Assembly (NCBI RefSeq): GCF_030646615.1
Contig: NZ_JAUSLG010000058.1
Location: 1-64,000 of the forward strand
Reading direction: 5' to 3'
DNA length: 64,000 bases
DNA from: Phenylobacterium sp.
Lineage (GTDB): Bacteria > Pseudomonadota > Alphaproteobacteria > Caulobacterales > Caulobacteraceae
The notes under the pieces are model-generated. The model was not told where the DNA came from. It was given only the letters and a program-made list of their open reading frames with translations, and made no database searches. The position numbers were made by a program, and so were the translations under genes. Below, in pieces: positions 1 through 9,630 of this stretch (position 1 is the first letter of the stretch; each line of letters begins with the position of its first letter).

Positions 1-125
1 CCGATGGATTTGCGCGAGGCGATCGCGTGAATCTTGTCCACGGGGAATTCCACTTCCTCGAGGATATTCAGCATCTCACGGCCCACATTGCCCGTGGCGC
101 CGACGACGGCTACCCGGTAACCCAT
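1..125 (-). CDS. asd: aspartate-semialdehyde dehydrogenase, N-terminal fragment
   Basis: Only the first 41 codons lie in the window; the gene runs off the left edge. The start is ATG at 125. The N-terminus begins [19 protein letters not shown], the NADP-binding GxxGxxG Rossmann motif typical of Asd, followed by the region around ASRKS that matches the family's next conserved stretch. Asd makes L-aspartate 4-semialdehyde from aspartyl phosphate in the cytoplasm, the branch point to lysine, threonine and methionine. It is divergent from the thioesterase gene, leaving about 180 bases for two promoters, in which I see no clear sigma-70 box. Identification rests on the N-terminus only but that part is characteristic. 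Confidence 0.85.
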   Translation of the reverse strand, partial: MGYRVAVVGATGNVGREMLNILEEVEFPVDKIHAIASRKSI

Positions 126-306
126 CGAAGTCTCTCCTGAATTTCGGTGCGGTGCGTTCCGTTACGCCGCCGCATGAACGCGCGCAAGCGCGCCGCCGCA
201 AGGGCCCGACCGGCCGCGGCTTCGTCCCCCCTCACCTAGGGGCTAGGATGGATGGGCGCAACCCGGAGGCGAGGCCGCCCGGGCCCGCCTTAAGGGAGAG
301 ATCACC

Positions 307-696
307 ATGAGCCAGCCGACCACCGGCATGCCCTTCGCCGACCTGATGGGGGTGCAGATCCTGGAGCGGGCCAGGGACCGCGTGGTGGGGACGCTCACCG
401 TCCGCGAAGACCTCTGCACCGCCGGCGGCATCCTGCACGGGGGCGCCTTCATGGCGTTTGCAGATGCGCTGGGCGCCATCGGCGGCTTCCTCAACCTGCC
501 CGCTGGGGCGCGGACGACGACGCTGGAGAGCAAGACCAACTTCCTGGGCTCGGCCAGGGCCGGCGCCACCGTCACCGGCGAGGCGACGCCGCTACACATC
601 GGCCGCCGCTCCAGCGTCTGGCAGACCCGCATCACCGACGAGACCGGCAGGCTGCTGGCCCTGGTCATCCAGACCCAGATGACGGTGGAGGGGTAG
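307..696 (+). CDS. PaaI-type hotdog-fold thioesterase
   Basis: A 129-residue protein of the size of single hotdog domain thioesterases. The segment ILHGGAFMAFADALG (about residues 42-56) holds the HGG motif and the acidic residue after it (Asp53) that the PaaI/DUF4442-like group uses for catalysis. It probably hydrolyses an acyl- or aryl-CoA thioester in the cytoplasm; the substrate cannot be told. The start at 307 follows a GGGAGAG ribosome binding site. The next gene begins 4 bases after its stop, so the two are probably one transcript. Confidence 0.8.
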   Translation: MSQPTTGMPFADLMGVQILERARDRVVGTLTVREDLCTAGGILHGGAFMAFADALGAIGGFLNLPAGARTTTLESKTNFLGSARAGATVTGEATPLHIGRRSSVWQTRITDETGRLLALVIQTQMTVEG

Positions 697-699
697 GCG

Positions 700-1458
700 G
701 TGGACGCGGAGCGAGCGGCCGACATCATGCAGGCCAACCGGGCGGCCTGGAACGCCGCTCGCTATGAAGCCTGGCACGAGGCTCTTGGGTCTCCCGCCGA
801 CGCGGCCGCCCGCCTGCAGGCAGACCCCGCAAGGGCCGCCAGGCGCATCCTGCCCCATCTCGGCCCGGTCGCCGGAAAGCGGATCTGCAACGTCCAGGGG
901 TCGCACGGCCGCCTCGCGGTCAGTCTCGCCCTTTTGGGCGCGCAAGTGACGGTGATTGATTTCGCCGAAGACAATCGGCGCTACGCCGCCGAACTCGCCG
1001 ACGCGGCGCAGGTCAGCCTCGACTATGTCCTGGCCAACGTGCTGGCGGCGGCCGATCTCGGCCTGGGGGCGTTTGACGCCCTGGTCATGGAGCTCGGCAT
1101 CCTCCACTACCACCTCGATATCGCGGCCTTCTTCCAGGTCATGGGACGGCTCTGCGGCGAGGACGCGGCCCTGGTCCTCCATGAATTTCACCCGGTCCAG
1201 CGCAAGCTGTTCCAGCCCTATCCAGGGCAGGCGCCGGACTACTTTTCCGCTGAGCTCGTCCGGGCGCCCGTGCCTGACCCGACCGGCCAGGACCGAGTCC
1301 TCGGAGAATGCCAGTATCGGTTCTGGACCCTGGGCGAGGTGTTGGGGGCCGCCCTGGCCGCCGGCTTCCAGGTGACGAGGTTCCAGGAACACCCCGACTG
1401 GACCGATCCGCACATTCCCGGGGCCTACACCCTCGTCGCCCACTGGCGGCCAGCCTGA
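700..1458 (+). CDS. class I SAM-dependent methyltransferase
   Basis: A 252-residue protein with a GTG start 4 bases after the thioesterase stop. Residues 62-71 (ICNVQGSHGR) take the place of motif I of class I methyltransferases, in a variant form lacking the usual D/E-x-G-x-G-x-G; Asp86 in VTVIDFAEDN ends strand 2 and would bind the SAM ribose. A later LVMELGILHYHLD stretch resembles motif IV. No signal peptide, so cytoplasmic. The target is unknown. The close spacing to the thioesterase and to the following gene (18 bases) suggests a three-gene operon. The family call is good, the specific function is open. Confidence 0.75.
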   Translation: MDAERAADIMQANRAAWNAARYEAWHEALGSPADAAARLQADPARAARRILPHLGPVAGKRICNVQGSHGRLAVSLALLGAQVTVIDFAEDNRRYAAELADAAQVSLDYVLANVLAAADLGLGAFDALVMELGILHYHLDIAAFFQVMGRLCGEDAALVLHEFHPVQRKLFQPYPGQAPDYFSAELVRAPVPDPTGQDRVLGECQYRFWTLGEVLGAALAAGFQVTRFQEHPDWTDPHIPGAYTLVAHWRPA

Positions 1459-1476
1459 TCTCGGCAAGGATCGACC

Positions 1477-2064
1477 ATGGGCCAACTTCTCCTGATCAAG
1501 CACGCGCCGCCGGAGATCACGCCTGGGGAGATCTCGCATCGCTGGGTCCTCTCGGCCGAGGGGCAGGCGCGGTGCGGCTGGCTCGCCGAGATCTGTCGGT
1601 CCAGGGGCGTGGCGCACATCTTCGCCAGTCCCGAACCCAAGACCCTGGAGACCGCGGCCTTGATCGCCATGGCGTTGGGGCTGCCCTTCCGTCCCCTGGA
1701 CGGGTTGCAGGAGAACGACCGCACGGGCCTGGGCTTCGTCTCGGCCAGCGCCCTCGAGGCCCGGATCGCGGCCTTCTTTGGAACCCCCGACGCCATGGTG
1801 GTCGGACGTGAGACGGCCAACGCTGTCCTGGCGCGGTTTCAGGCCGCAGTCGACATCGCCGCCCAGGGCGCGACAGAGGGCGCCGTCGCCGTGGTCACCC
1901 ACGGGACGGCCATGAGCGGCTTCATCGCGGCGCATAATTCCGTGGACGCGCTCGAGGTGTGGCGTGACCTGACCCTGCCCGGTGTCGCGGTGCTGGACGC
2001 CTCGACCTACCGGCTTCTGGAGCCGCTCATTCCCCATCCCGACGCCCAGGCGCCTAAAACCTGA
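1477..2064 (+). CDS. histidine phosphatase-like (phosphoglycerate mutase superfamily) protein
   Basis: A 195-residue protein. The N-terminus LLLIKHAPPE corresponds to the L-x-RHG phosphoacceptor motif, but the arginine is lysine (Lys8-His9-Ala10). A second histidine appears in VVTHGTAMSGF at about residues 145-155, as expected for the second catalytic His. The middle FASPEPKTLETA matches the usual SSPxxRxxxTA region but again with Lys in place of Arg. The catalytic histidines are kept, so activity is possible, but two phosphate-binding arginines are conservatively replaced. It lies 18 bases after the methyltransferase gene, probably the last gene of that transcript. Confidence 0.65.
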   Translation: MGQLLLIKHAPPEITPGEISHRWVLSAEGQARCGWLAEICRSRGVAHIFASPEPKTLETAALIAMALGLPFRPLDGLQENDRTGLGFVSASALEARIAAFFGTPDAMVVGRETANAVLARFQAAVDIAAQGATEGAVAVVTHGTAMSGFIAAHNSVDALEVWRDLTLPGVAVLDASTYRLLEPLIPHPDAQAPKT

Positions 2065-2257
2065 CCACCGGCGCCCGATCCTCCCGCAGCGCAGCACCGC
2101 GATGTTGCGTCGCAAAATTGTAGCTTGTGACCCCGGGGAAAGGGCGGCTAAGACCTGTCTCAAGGCAGCCGACAACGACGCACATCGACGACGAAGGCCG
2201 CCAGAGGAACGCCCCGCAAAGTGGTTGTCATCAACCCCCTTTTCGGGAACTGAAAAA

Positions 2258-2542
2258 ATGATCGCTCGTATCGCTGCTCTCGCCGCCGTCGCGGCCGTCT
2301 CCATCTCGGCCCCCGCCTTCGCGCAAGGCGTCAAGGTCTCCCTCGCCGGCAAGTCGGCCGAGCAAATCCACGCCGACATCCAGGGCGCCGCCCGCTCGGT
2401 CTGCCTGCGTGAAACCACCAGCGAAACCTTCCGCCAGGCCGCCCAGGCCCGCTGCGTGAAGTCGACGGTGGAAGCCACCCTGCAAAAGGTCGGCGACTCC
2501 GAACTGGCCGCCGTGGCCGGCATCGAGCTGGCCCAGCGCTAA
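2258..2542 (+). CDS. UrcA-family secreted small protein
   Basis: A 94-residue protein starting at ATG 2258. Residues 1-22 form a signal peptide ending APAFA-Q, so the mature part of about 72 residues is exported. Two cysteines (49 and 66) in SVCLRE and ARCVKS can form the single disulfide seen in UrcA-family proteins, which are common in Caulobacterales and Sphingomonadales and have no known function. A longer reading frame open from 1982 is ignored because the signal peptide fixes this start. A strong terminator follows at 2592, so the gene is probably transcribed alone. Confidence 0.7.
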   Translation: MIARIAALAAVAAVSISAPAFAQGVKVSLAGKSAEQIHADIQGAARSVCLRETTSETFRQAAQARCVKSTVEATLQKVGDSELAAVAGIELAQR

Positions 2543-2591
2543 GCTGACCTGAAGCTCCCACGGGGGCTTCTGCGACCTCTAGGTCCCCTGG

Positions 2592-2620
2592 AAAGGCCGA
2601 CGGCGACGTCGGCCTTTCTT
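2592..2620 (+). terminator. Rho-independent terminator after the UrcA gene
   Basis: A perfect 11-bp stem (AAAGGCCGACG, 2592-2602, with CGTCGGCCTTT, 2607-2617) closed by a GCGA tetraloop and followed by CTT. A second short hairpin (GAAGC..GCTTC) lies just before it at about 2550-2570. Confidence 0.85.
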
Positions 2621-2673
2621 GCGTCCGGGACCCGTGCTTCTTTTGAGGCTCAACCCGATCCAGGAGCCCCGCC

Positions 2674-2991
2674 ATGGCCGACAGCGACGATCTGCAGGTG
2701 ATCAACAACACCGAGGACGGCCGGTTTGAAATCCACGTCGGCGACGAAGTGGCCTATGCCGAATACCGGCTATTGAAGACCGGGATTCTGTTTCCCCATA
2801 CCGAGGTCCCGCCGGCCTTCGAGGGCAAGGGTGTGGGCTCCCAGCTGGTCCGCGCGGGCCTGGACTATGCCCGCGAGCACGGCCAGGCGGTGATGCCGGT
2901 CTGCCCCTTCTTCGCCAGCTACATCAAGCGCCACGCGGAGTATCAGGACCTGCTGCATCCCGACTACCGCAAGAGCCTGGGCCTGGACTGA
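2674..2991 (+). CDS. YjdJ-type GNAT-fold N-acetyltransferase
   Basis: A 105-residue protein of the short Gcn5-like group (YjdJ type). The acetyl-CoA binding loop is EGKGVGSQLV (about residues 50-59), matching the Q/R-x-x-G-x-G/A motif, and is followed by the VMPVCPFFASYIKRHAEYQ region that is nearly diagnostic of this small family. The acceptor substrate is unknown. It sits between the UrcA terminator and the M16 peptidase and appears to be a single-gene unit. Confidence 0.85.
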   Translation: MADSDDLQVINNTEDGRFEIHVGDEVAYAEYRLLKTGILFPHTEVPPAFEGKGVGSQLVRAGLDYAREHGQAVMPVCPFFASYIKRHAEYQDLLHPDYRKSLGLD

Positions 2992-3087
2992 GGCCGGACG
3001 CGCCCCCACCCGCACAACAGGGGTTGGCGAGCCCCAACAACCTATTGTAGGGAACCTCGGGCGTTTCTGTTTTGTTCGGGGGCGGGC

Positions 3088-5877
3088 ATGGGGCGGTTTG
3101 CGGGGCGGTTCTGGACGAAATGCGTCCTTGCGGGCTGGATTCTCCTGTCGGCGGGAAGCTGCGCGGGCCCATCTTCAGCGCAGGATGAGCATCCCGCTCT
3201 GGTGCGGGGCGCGCTGTCCAACGGCCTGGCCTACATGATCCTGCCCATGGCCGACGCCGACGGCCCCTCGTTCCGCCTGATGGTTCGCGTCGGCAGTCAG
3301 GCCGAGAGCGCGGACAACCGCGGGATCGCCCACTTCGTCGAGCACATGGCCTTCCGCTCCACCCGCAACCTCGCCGATGGCGAGATCGACCAGGTGATGG
3401 CGCGGGCCGGCGGGGCGTACGGGCGGGACCACAACGCCTTCACCGGCCGCTGGACCACCACCTATCACCTGGACCTGCCCAGCCACGACGCGGCCACGGC
3501 CGCCCGCGGGCTCGACTGGCTGCGCGACGTCGGCGACGGCCTGGTGTTCCGTCCTGAAGAGGTGACCGCCGAACGGGGCGTCGTCCTGGCTGAACGCCTG
3601 GACCGGCTGCGCTCAGGCGATGCGACCGACGAACAGGAGACCAGCTTCCACTTCCGGCCCGAGGACCATCTGACCCCGGCCGGCTCCGTGGCCACCCTGA
3701 ACGCCCTGACGCCGGAAGATCTGCGGGCCTTCCACGCCAAATGGTATCGCCCAGACCGCAGCGTGATCATCGTCACCGGCGATCTCGACGCCGGCGACAT
3801 GGCCGCCGAGCTGGAGCGCCGCCTCGGCGGCTGGGCGGGCGCAGGCGCGCGGCCCCGCATGCCCACCAGTCCGGCGCCCGAGCCCCCGAAGACGCCCGTC
3901 GCCCTGGCCCTGACGCCCAGCCGCCTGCCGGCCCAGAGTCTGGCCTGTCGCAACACCGCCGTTGGGGAGGAAGATCACGACGATCCCGCCAACGAACTGC
4001 GCGAGACCCTGCTGCTCAGCATCGTCAACCAGCGGCTGAGCCGGGCGGCGGCGGCGACCCCCGGGGTCTACTATCTGGGGTTCGAAGGGCCGGCCTGGTA
4101 CGAAACCCGGAGGGTGGCCTGCGTGCGGGCGACCCACGCCCCGCAAAAGGGCCTGGAGGGCCTGGGCCTCGCCCAGGCGACTTTGCGGAGCTTTGTGTCT
4201 GAGGGACCGACCCAGGCCGAGATCGACGGGGCTGTGGCGAGCCAGCGGGCCTATGTGCGCGGCGCCCAGACCAGCTACGCCAGCGCTACCTCGGCCGAGA
4301 TGGCCGACGAGCTGGCCTATCACGAAGAATATGGACGGCCCTTCCTCGCCCCCCATCAGAGGATGAGGCAGATCAGTCAGGTCACCGCCCGCCTGACCTC
4401 GGATGACCTTGCCGCGGCCTTCGAGGCCCTATGGCCCGAGGCGGCGGCGGCCACCATCTCGATCGAGGACACGGGGGTGACGCCTTCCGGGGCGCTCGCA
4501 AGCTGGCAGGCGGGCGCCGTGGCCCCCTTGGCCAGGGCGTTTCCGCCGCCAGAGCCCCTGACCTACGACTTCGGCCCCGATGGCCGGGTGGTGCGCCGGG
4601 AGGCCCTCGCCCAGGGGGTGGTGCGGGTGACCTTCGCCAACGGCCTGGTGCTGAAGCACATGGCCACCGAAAATGCGCCGGGCTTTGTGCAGATTCTGAT
4701 CCGCATGGGCCCAAGCGCAGGCGAACTCAGCCCCGCAGACTTCGTCCTCGCCTCCGCCGCCGCCTCTGTGCTGCCGATGGCCGGCGTGGAAGGCCGCAGC
4801 TATGGCGCCCTGCAGGAGCTGAACGCCCAGTGGGATTGGGAATTTGAAGCCACCCTCGCCGACGCCGGCCTGGTCGTCGCGGCCCAGAGCTTCGCCAGCC
4901 AGACCCCGGCCCAGCTGGCCCTGATCATGGCCCACCTCATCGCCCCGGGCTTCGACGCCGAACTGGCCGACCCGCTGGCCCTGCTGGCCGCAAGCCTCGA
5001 ACAGGACGCCCGGCTGAACCCCATCGACGCCATCGAGACCGCCTTCTCGAGGACCATCTGGCCCGACACGGCCGGGGCGGCCGTCGATCCGGAAACCTAT
5101 CGGCGACTCGACCCTGCGGACCTGCGGTCCGCCCTGACGCCCTTTCTCACCACCGGGCCTGTGGAGCTGACCCTGGTGGGCGATATCACCGAAGACGAGG
5201 CGGTGGAGCTAGCCGCCCGCACCCTGGGGGCGCGCCCCGCCCGACGCCCGCACCGTCCCGGACCTGCGCGGCCCACCCTCGACTATTTGGCCGCGCCGGC
5301 TGGCCCGATCGAAGTGACCCACCAGGGTCCGGCCGATCGCAGCGCCGCCCGCATCTATTGGACCCGCCCGCCGGTCCGGGCCATCGAGGATCAGGCGGCC
5401 GCCATGGTCCTGGCCGCGCTGCTGGAGACCGCCGTGGTCGAGGAGACCCGGCGCCGCCAGGGGCGCACCTATTCTCCTGTCGCCGAACTTGATGGCCACC
5501 TGGATGATCCCCATGACATCGCCCTCTATGTGGAGGTCACGCCTGAAGCCCGCCGCCTGGACGAGGTCGTCGAGACCGTCCAGCAGGCCGCCGCAGCCCT
5601 CGTCGCCGCCCCGCCGGCCATGGACGCCCTGGAGCAGGCCCGCAGGCCCTTGCTGGCCCAGCTAGAGGCGGTGGGCCGGTCCGACGTCTACTGGGGGAGC
5701 GCCCTGGCGAGTCCCGCCGACTGGGACGCCGAACGCACGGAACTCGACCGGCTGAACAAGGCCCTGGCGAAGATGACGCCCGCCGACATCCACGCCCTGG
5801 CCCGGCCGTGGCTCTCCACTCCCCCGATCATCGTTTTGGCCCGCCCCGTCGCCGCGCCTTTGGGAGACGCGCAATGA
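3088..5877 (+). CDS. M16 family zinc metallopeptidase (insulinase/pitrilysin type)
   Basis: A 929-residue exported protein. A hydrophobic N-terminus (about residues 10-32) is a signal peptide; Cys25 in LLSAGSC could be a lipidation site, but Ala at -3 is not a standard lipobox, so ordinary cleavage after SSAQ is equally possible. The inverted zinc motif HFVEH is at 82-86, and a glutamate in AERGVVLAE about 75 residues later fits the third ligand. Two M16 repeats follow, the second (from about residue 500) without HxxEH, as is normal. It overlaps the TPR gene start by ATGA, so the two are translationally coupled and may act together in the envelope. Confidence 0.85.
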   Translation: MGRFAGRFWTKCVLAGWILLSAGSCAGPSSAQDEHPALVRGALSNGLAYMILPMADADGPSFRLMVRVGSQAESADNRGIAHFVEHMAFRSTRNLADGEIDQVMARAGGAYGRDHNAFTGRWTTTYHLDLPSHDAATAARGLDWLRDVGDGLVFRPEEVTAERGVVLAERLDRLRSGDATDEQETSFHFRPEDHLTPAGSVATLNALTPEDLRAFHAKWYRPDRSVIIVTGDLDAGDMAAELERRLGGWAGAGARPRMPTSPAPEPPKTPVALALTPSRLPAQSLACRNTAVGEEDHDDPANELRETLLLSIVNQRLSRAAAATPGVYYLGFEGPAWYETRRVACVRATHAPQKGLEGLGLAQATLRSFVSEGPTQAEIDGAVASQRAYVRGAQTSYASATSAEMADELAYHEEYGRPFLAPHQRMRQISQVTARLTSDDLAAAFEALWPEAAAATISIEDTGVTPSGALASWQAGAVAPLARAFPPPEPLTYDFGPDGRVVRREALAQGVVRVTFANGLVLKHMATENAPGFVQILIRMGPSAGELSPADFVLASAAASVLPMAGVEGRSYGALQELNAQWDWEFEATLADAGLVVAAQSFASQTPAQLALIMAHLIAPGFDAELADPLALLAASLEQDARLNPIDAIETAFSRTIWPDTAGAAVDPETYRRLDPADLRSALTPFLTTGPVELTLVGDITEDEAVELAARTLGARPARRPHRPGPARPTLDYLAAPAGPIEVTHQGPADRSAARIYWTRPPVRAIEDQAAAMVLAALLETAVVEETRRRQGRTYSPVAELDGHLDDPHDIALYVEVTPEARRLDEVVETVQQAAAALVAAPPAMDALEQARRPLLAQLEAVGRSDVYWGSALASPADWDAERTELDRLNKALAKMTPADIHALARPWLSTPPIIVLARPVAAPLGDAQ

Positions 5878-7631
5878 ACCTACGACGCCCCAAGATCCGA
5901 TCGATCCTGGCGGCCGGCGTCTGGCTGGCCGGTTTCGCGGTCAGCCCGGCGGCGGCCCAGGATCCGGCGGCGGAAGACCCCGCCCCGCCCCAGGTGCAGG
6001 CCTGCTGGGATTCCACGCCCCTGAGCGCCCCTGACGCCAGCCTCGCCCTCTGCCGCCCGGCCCTGACAGCGGCCGAGACCGACGAGGACCGCGCCGTGGT
6101 CCTCATGTGGACCGCCATGGCGCTAAGTGCGAAGAACGATCACGACGAGGCCATCGCCGCCGCCGACCTGGCCGCGGCGCTCTATCCCACGGTGGACGCC
6201 CTCAACGCCCAGGCTCTGGCGCGCCTGTTCGCCGGCCGTCATGACGAGGCCCTGGCCGCCGTCGAGGCCGCCCTGCGCCAGGATCGCGCGGCGACCGAAC
6301 TGAGGCGCACCCGGGCCCGGATTCTCAGCGCCATGGGCCGGCAAGCTGAGGCGGTGGAAGACCTCGAACGGCTGCATCGGGAATCGCCCGACGATGTCGA
6401 CCTGACCTTGACCCTGGTCGCCGCCCTCGACGAGGTGGGACAGACGAAGAAGCGCGACCGGATTCTTGACCGCGCCATCGCCCGAGCGCCGGAGGCGGCC
6501 GATCTTCGTGTCGAGCGGGCGCTCCTCTTGATGCTGACCCGGCCGGAAGGGTCCGTCACCGACCTTGATGTGGCGATCGCCCGGGCCCCCACCGACGAAG
6601 CCTACGCGTTGCGAAGCTTCGCCCGCATCGCCGCCGGTGATGTTGAGGGCGCCAAGCTTGACCTTGCCGCCATAGGCGATCTCGCGACGCTCAGCGTTCC
6701 GGCTCTCGTCTACGCCTCCTTCGCCGCCGAGACGGCCGGTGACCTGGACGGGGCCCTCGCCCTCGCCGAACAACTGGTCGAGAGCGCCAACCCAACCGAC
6801 CTAGGGACCAGCCTCGCCCGGCGGGGTACGCTGCTGATCCAGCTGGACGACCTGACGCGCGCCAAGGCCGACCTTGAACGGGCGGTCATCCTGGACCCCG
6901 AGGAGGCCATCGCCTGGGGCGGGCTCGGCGCCCTGGCTCTAAGGACAGACCCCGCCCAAGCCGTGGTCTTCTATCGGCGCGCGCGCGCCCTCGACCCAGA
7001 CGATGCAAACTTCGAGCTCGGCGTGGCCGAGGCCCTGTTCTGGAGCGGTGACTATCCGGGCGCTGCGGCCGGTTACACCGGCCTCCTGAAGCGCTATCCG
7101 GACGACGCCGAGATCAACGCCGCCCTGGCCGCCACCCTGGTCCGGCTGGAGCGCTTCGAGGACGCTAGGCGCCCCGGCGCCCGGGCCGTGGCCCTTGCCC
7201 CGGACAACCCCGAGCACATGCTGATCTACGGCGAATTGCTCTACATGCTCGGCGAGGAAGACGGCGCCCTGGAGCAGATGAACAGACTGGCCGCCGTGGG
7301 CGCCGACACCGCCTATTCACGATATGTCGCCGCCGTCATCCGGCGCACCAAGGCCGATTATGAGGCCGCCCTTCGGGAGACCAATGCGGGCTTGGCGCTG
7401 GCCCCCGATGATGCGGACCTCATGGAGGAAAAGGGCGGCGTCTACTACATGCTGGATGACCCGCTCAGCGCCCTGGAATGGCTGGACAAGGCCCTGGCGA
7501 TCAATCCGAGGCTGCCTGGCGCCCTCTTCGTCCGCGGCCTGGTCCGCGCCGAGCTGGGGGACGCCGAGGGGGCCGCCGCCGACCGGGCCGCGGCTGTCGC
7601 TCTCGATCCTTCCCTGGCCGAAGAGCTCTAG
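5874..7631 (+). CDS. exported TPR-repeat protein coupled to M16 peptidase
   Basis: 585 residues starting at ATG 5874, overlapping the M16 stop codon (ATGA). A signal peptide ends near PAAAQ (about residue 28). The rest is a run of helical TPR units, with typical A-x-x-x-x-x-x-A-L-x-x-x-P-x-D endings such as [24 protein letters not shown] and [13 protein letters not shown], ending close to the C-terminus. TPR domains mediate protein contacts; the likely partner is the M16 peptidase in the same operon, possibly as a periplasmic substrate holder. Its last codons overlap the end of leuB on the other strand by 4 bases. Confidence 0.8.
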   Translation: MNLRRPKIRSILAAGVWLAGFAVSPAAAQDPAAEDPAPPQVQACWDSTPLSAPDASLALCRPALTAAETDEDRAVVLMWTAMALSAKNDHDEAIAAADLAAALYPTVDALNAQALARLFAGRHDEALAAVEAALRQDRAATELRRTRARILSAMGRQAEAVEDLERLHRESPDDVDLTLTLVAALDEVGQTKKRDRILDRAIARAPEAADLRVERALLLMLTRPEGSVTDLDVAIARAPTDEAYALRSFARIAAGDVEGAKLDLAAIGDLATLSVPALVYASFAAETAGDLDGALALAEQLVESANPTDLGTSLARRGTLLIQLDDLTRAKADLERAVILDPEEAIAWGGLGALALRTDPAQAVVFYRRARALDPDDANFELGVAEALFWSGDYPGAAAGYTGLLKRYPDDAEINAALAATLVRLERFEDARRPGARAVALAPDNPEHMLIYGELLYMLGEEDGALEQMNRLAAVGADTAYSRYVAAVIRRTKADYEAALRETNAGLALAPDDADLMEEKGGVYYMLDDPLSALEWLDKALAINPRLPGALFVRGLVRAELGDAEGAAADRAAAVALDPSLAEEL

Positions 7632-8689
7632 GCGAGCGCCGCGAGGACAGCGTCGCCCATCTGCACGGTGGTCAGGGCGCCGCCAAGATCGCGGGTGCGG
7701 GCGCCGTCCTCCAGGGCCTTGATCACTGCGGCTTGCAGGCGGTCGGCGGCCTCCGGCCGCTCCAGCGACCAGCGCAGGGCCATCTCGAACGACAGGATGG
7801 CGGCCAGGGGATTGGCCAGCCCTTGCCCGGCGATGTCCGGCGCCGAGCCATGGATCGGCTCATAGAGGCCAGGCTTGCCCGGCGCGCCGAGCGCCGCCGA
7901 GGGCAGCATGCCCAGCGATCCGGTCAGCTGGGCCGCGGCGTCCGACAGGATGTCGCCGAACAGGTTGTCGGTGACCATGACGTCAAACTGCTTGGGGTTC
8001 TTGACGATCTGCATGGCCGCATTGTCGGCCAGGATGTGCTCCAGCTCGACATCGGCGAATTCGCGGGCGTGCAGTTCGGTGACCACTTCGCGCCACAGCA
8101 GGCCGGAATCCATCACATTGGACTTCTCCGCCGAATGGACCTTGTTGCGGCGGCCCCTCGCCAGCTCGAAGGCCACCCGCGCCACCCGCTCGATCTCCGC
8201 GGTCGTGTAGACCTGGGTGTCCACCGCCCGCTTGCCGCCGCCGGGCAGGTCCTCGATGAAGCGGGGCTGGCCGAAATAGATCCCGCCGGTGAGCTCCCGC
8301 ACGATCATGAAGTCGAGGCCCTCGACCAGCTCGCGCTTGAGCGACGAGGCGTCGGCCAGGGGGCCGAAGCACAGGGCCGGGCGGAGGTTGGCGAACACCT
8401 CCATGCCCGCCCGCAGGGCCAGCAGGCCCGCCTCGGGGCGCTTGTCCCGGGGAACGCCAGCCCATTTCGGCCCGCCCACCGCGCCCATCAGGACGGCCCT
8501 GGACGCCTTGGCCAGCGCCAGGGTCTCGTCGGTCAGGGGCAGGCCCGTCTGGTCATAGCTGATCCCGCCGAAGGGGCGTTCCTCGACCCCCAGGTCCGGG
8601 GTCAGGGCGGCGATCACCCGGCGGACCTCGGCGGTCACTTCGGGGCCGATGCCGTCGCCGGGCAGGAGGAGAAGGTCGGTCATGGTCAT
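7628..8689 (-). CDS. leuB: 3-isopropylmalate dehydrogenase
   Basis: 353 residues, the usual length. The N-terminus [17 protein letters not shown] is the family signature, and residues near [22 protein letters not shown] and the [14 protein letters not shown] signature (about 225-255) bind isopropylmalate, Mg2+ and NAD. The enzyme oxidises and decarboxylates 3-isopropylmalate to 2-oxoisocaproate in leucine synthesis. It is the last gene of the minus-strand leuC-VOC-leuD-ABM-leuB operon, 30 bases after the small monooxygenase gene. Confidence 0.95.
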   Translation of the reverse strand: MTMTDLLLLPGDGIGPEVTAEVRRVIAALTPDLGVEERPFGGISYDQTGLPLTDETLALAKASRAVLMGAVGGPKWAGVPRDKRPEAGLLALRAGMEVFANLRPALCFGPLADASSLKRELVEGLDFMIVRELTGGIYFGQPRFIEDLPGGGKRAVDTQVYTTAEIERVARVAFELARGRRNKVHSAEKSNVMDSGLLWREVVTELHAREFADVELEHILADNAAMQIVKNPKQFDVMVTDNLFGDILSDAAAQLTGSLGMLPSAALGAPGKPGLYEPIHGSAPDIAGQGLANPLAAILSFEMALRWSLERPEAADRLQAAVIKALEDGARTRDLGGALTTVQMGDAVLAALA

Positions 8690-8719
8690 CGCCCCGTCGC
8701 TGGTCAGGTGGACGGAGAA

Positions 8720-9022
8720 CTAGACCGTCCGCTCAGAAGCGACCTCGTAGGCGATGAGACGGCGATCGGAAACCCCGAATTCCGGCCAGGCCGCCCGCCA
8801 AGCGGCCAGATGCGGGGTCTGGAAATGGGCGTCCAGGGCGGCCTGGTCGCGCCAGGCCTCGAACACCCGGATCAGGCCAGGCTCGGCCACGTCCTCGGCA
8901 TAGGCATATTGCACGCAGCCGTCCTCGGCCCGGCTGGCCTCCAGCATGGCCAGCATGTGGGGCCGGAAGGCCGCCAGCCGGGCGGCCGGCACGCGGATGG
9001 TCCCAGCGATGACCAGGCTCAC
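8720..9022 (-). CDS. ABM-domain protein (putative quinol/antibiotic monooxygenase)
   Basis: 100 residues from a GTG at 9022 that overlaps the leuD stop as GTGA; this overlap, and the N-terminus [19 protein letters not shown], decide the start over an upstream ATG inside leuD. The fold is the ferredoxin-like ABM domain: a first strand, [38 protein letters not shown], then the terminal strand. Such proteins include YgiN-type quinol oxidases and cofactor-free monooxygenases, but many have no assigned role. Its placement between leuD and leuB means it is made with the leucine enzymes. Confidence 0.75.
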   Translation of the reverse strand: MSLVIAGTIRVPAARLAAFRPHMLAMLEASRAEDGCVQYAYAEDVAEPGLIRVFEAWRDQAALDAHFQTPHLAAWRAAWPEFGVSDRRLIAYEVASERTV

Positions 9023-9630
9023 GCCCGTTCCAGCCACGGATTGTCCAGGGCGCGGCGGCCCTCATAGACATCGATGTCGGACACCCGCTGCAGGGTCTCG
9101 CCGATGGCGTCGAGGCCGTTCAGCATCTTGTGCTTGCGGGCGGGATCGATGTCGAACCGGAAAACCTCGCCGTCCGGCGCGGTGACCGTCTGGGCCTCCA
9201 GGTCAACGCTGACCACATGGTTGCCGCCCCGGGCCTGGGCCATGAGGCTCTCGACCTCGTGCGCCTTCAGCACCACCGGCAGGAGGCCGTTCTGGAAGCA
9301 GTTGTTGTAGAAGATGTCGGCGAAGCTGGTGGAGATCACGCAGGTGATCCCGAAGTCCAGCAGGGCCCAGGGGGCGTGCTCCCGCGAGGAGCCGCAGCCG
9401 AAGTTGTCGCCGGTCACCAGGACGCCGGCGTCCTTGTAGGCCGGCTGGTTCAGGACGAAGTCGGTCTTCTCGTTCCCTGCCTCGTCGAAGCGGAAGTCAT
9501 AGAACAGCCCCCGGGCCAGGCCCTCCCGCTCCACGGTCTTCAGGAACTGCTTGGGGATGATCTGGTCGGTGTCGATGTTGGAGAGCGCCAGCGGCGCGGC
9601 CTTGGCGTCGATCTTGGTGAAGGGCTTCAT
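9019..9630 (-). CDS. leuD: 3-isopropylmalate dehydratase, small subunit
   Basis: 203 residues, standard for LeuD. The motif [21 protein letters not shown] (about residues 74-94) is the aconitase swivel-domain signature that binds substrate. It pairs with LeuC to isomerise 2-isopropylmalate to 3-isopropylmalate. Its ATG overlaps the stop of the preceding VOC gene (ATGA) and its stop overlaps the GTG of the ABM gene (GTGA), so it is coupled on both sides. Confidence 0.95.
   Translation of the reverse strand: MKPFTKIDAKAAPLALSNIDTDQIIPKQFLKTVEREGLARGLFYDFRFDEAGNEKTDFVLNQPAYKDAGVLVTGDNFGCGSSREHAPWALLDFGITCVISTSFADIFYNNCFQNGLLPVVLKAHEVESLMAQARGGNHVVSVDLEAQTVTAPDGEVFRFDIDPARKHKMLNGLDAIGETLQRVSDIDVYEGRRALDNPWLERA

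Noticed and set aside
592..2523. A 643-residue open frame on the minus strand
   Set aside because: It runs antisense to the methyltransferase and histidine phosphatase genes; its composition (His/Gly/Arg-rich) is that of the antiphase frame of a high-GC gene, and it lacks any recognisable domain.
7478..9067. A 529-residue open frame on the plus strand
   Set aside because: Antisense shadow of leuB and the ABM gene, with no family features and no start signals.
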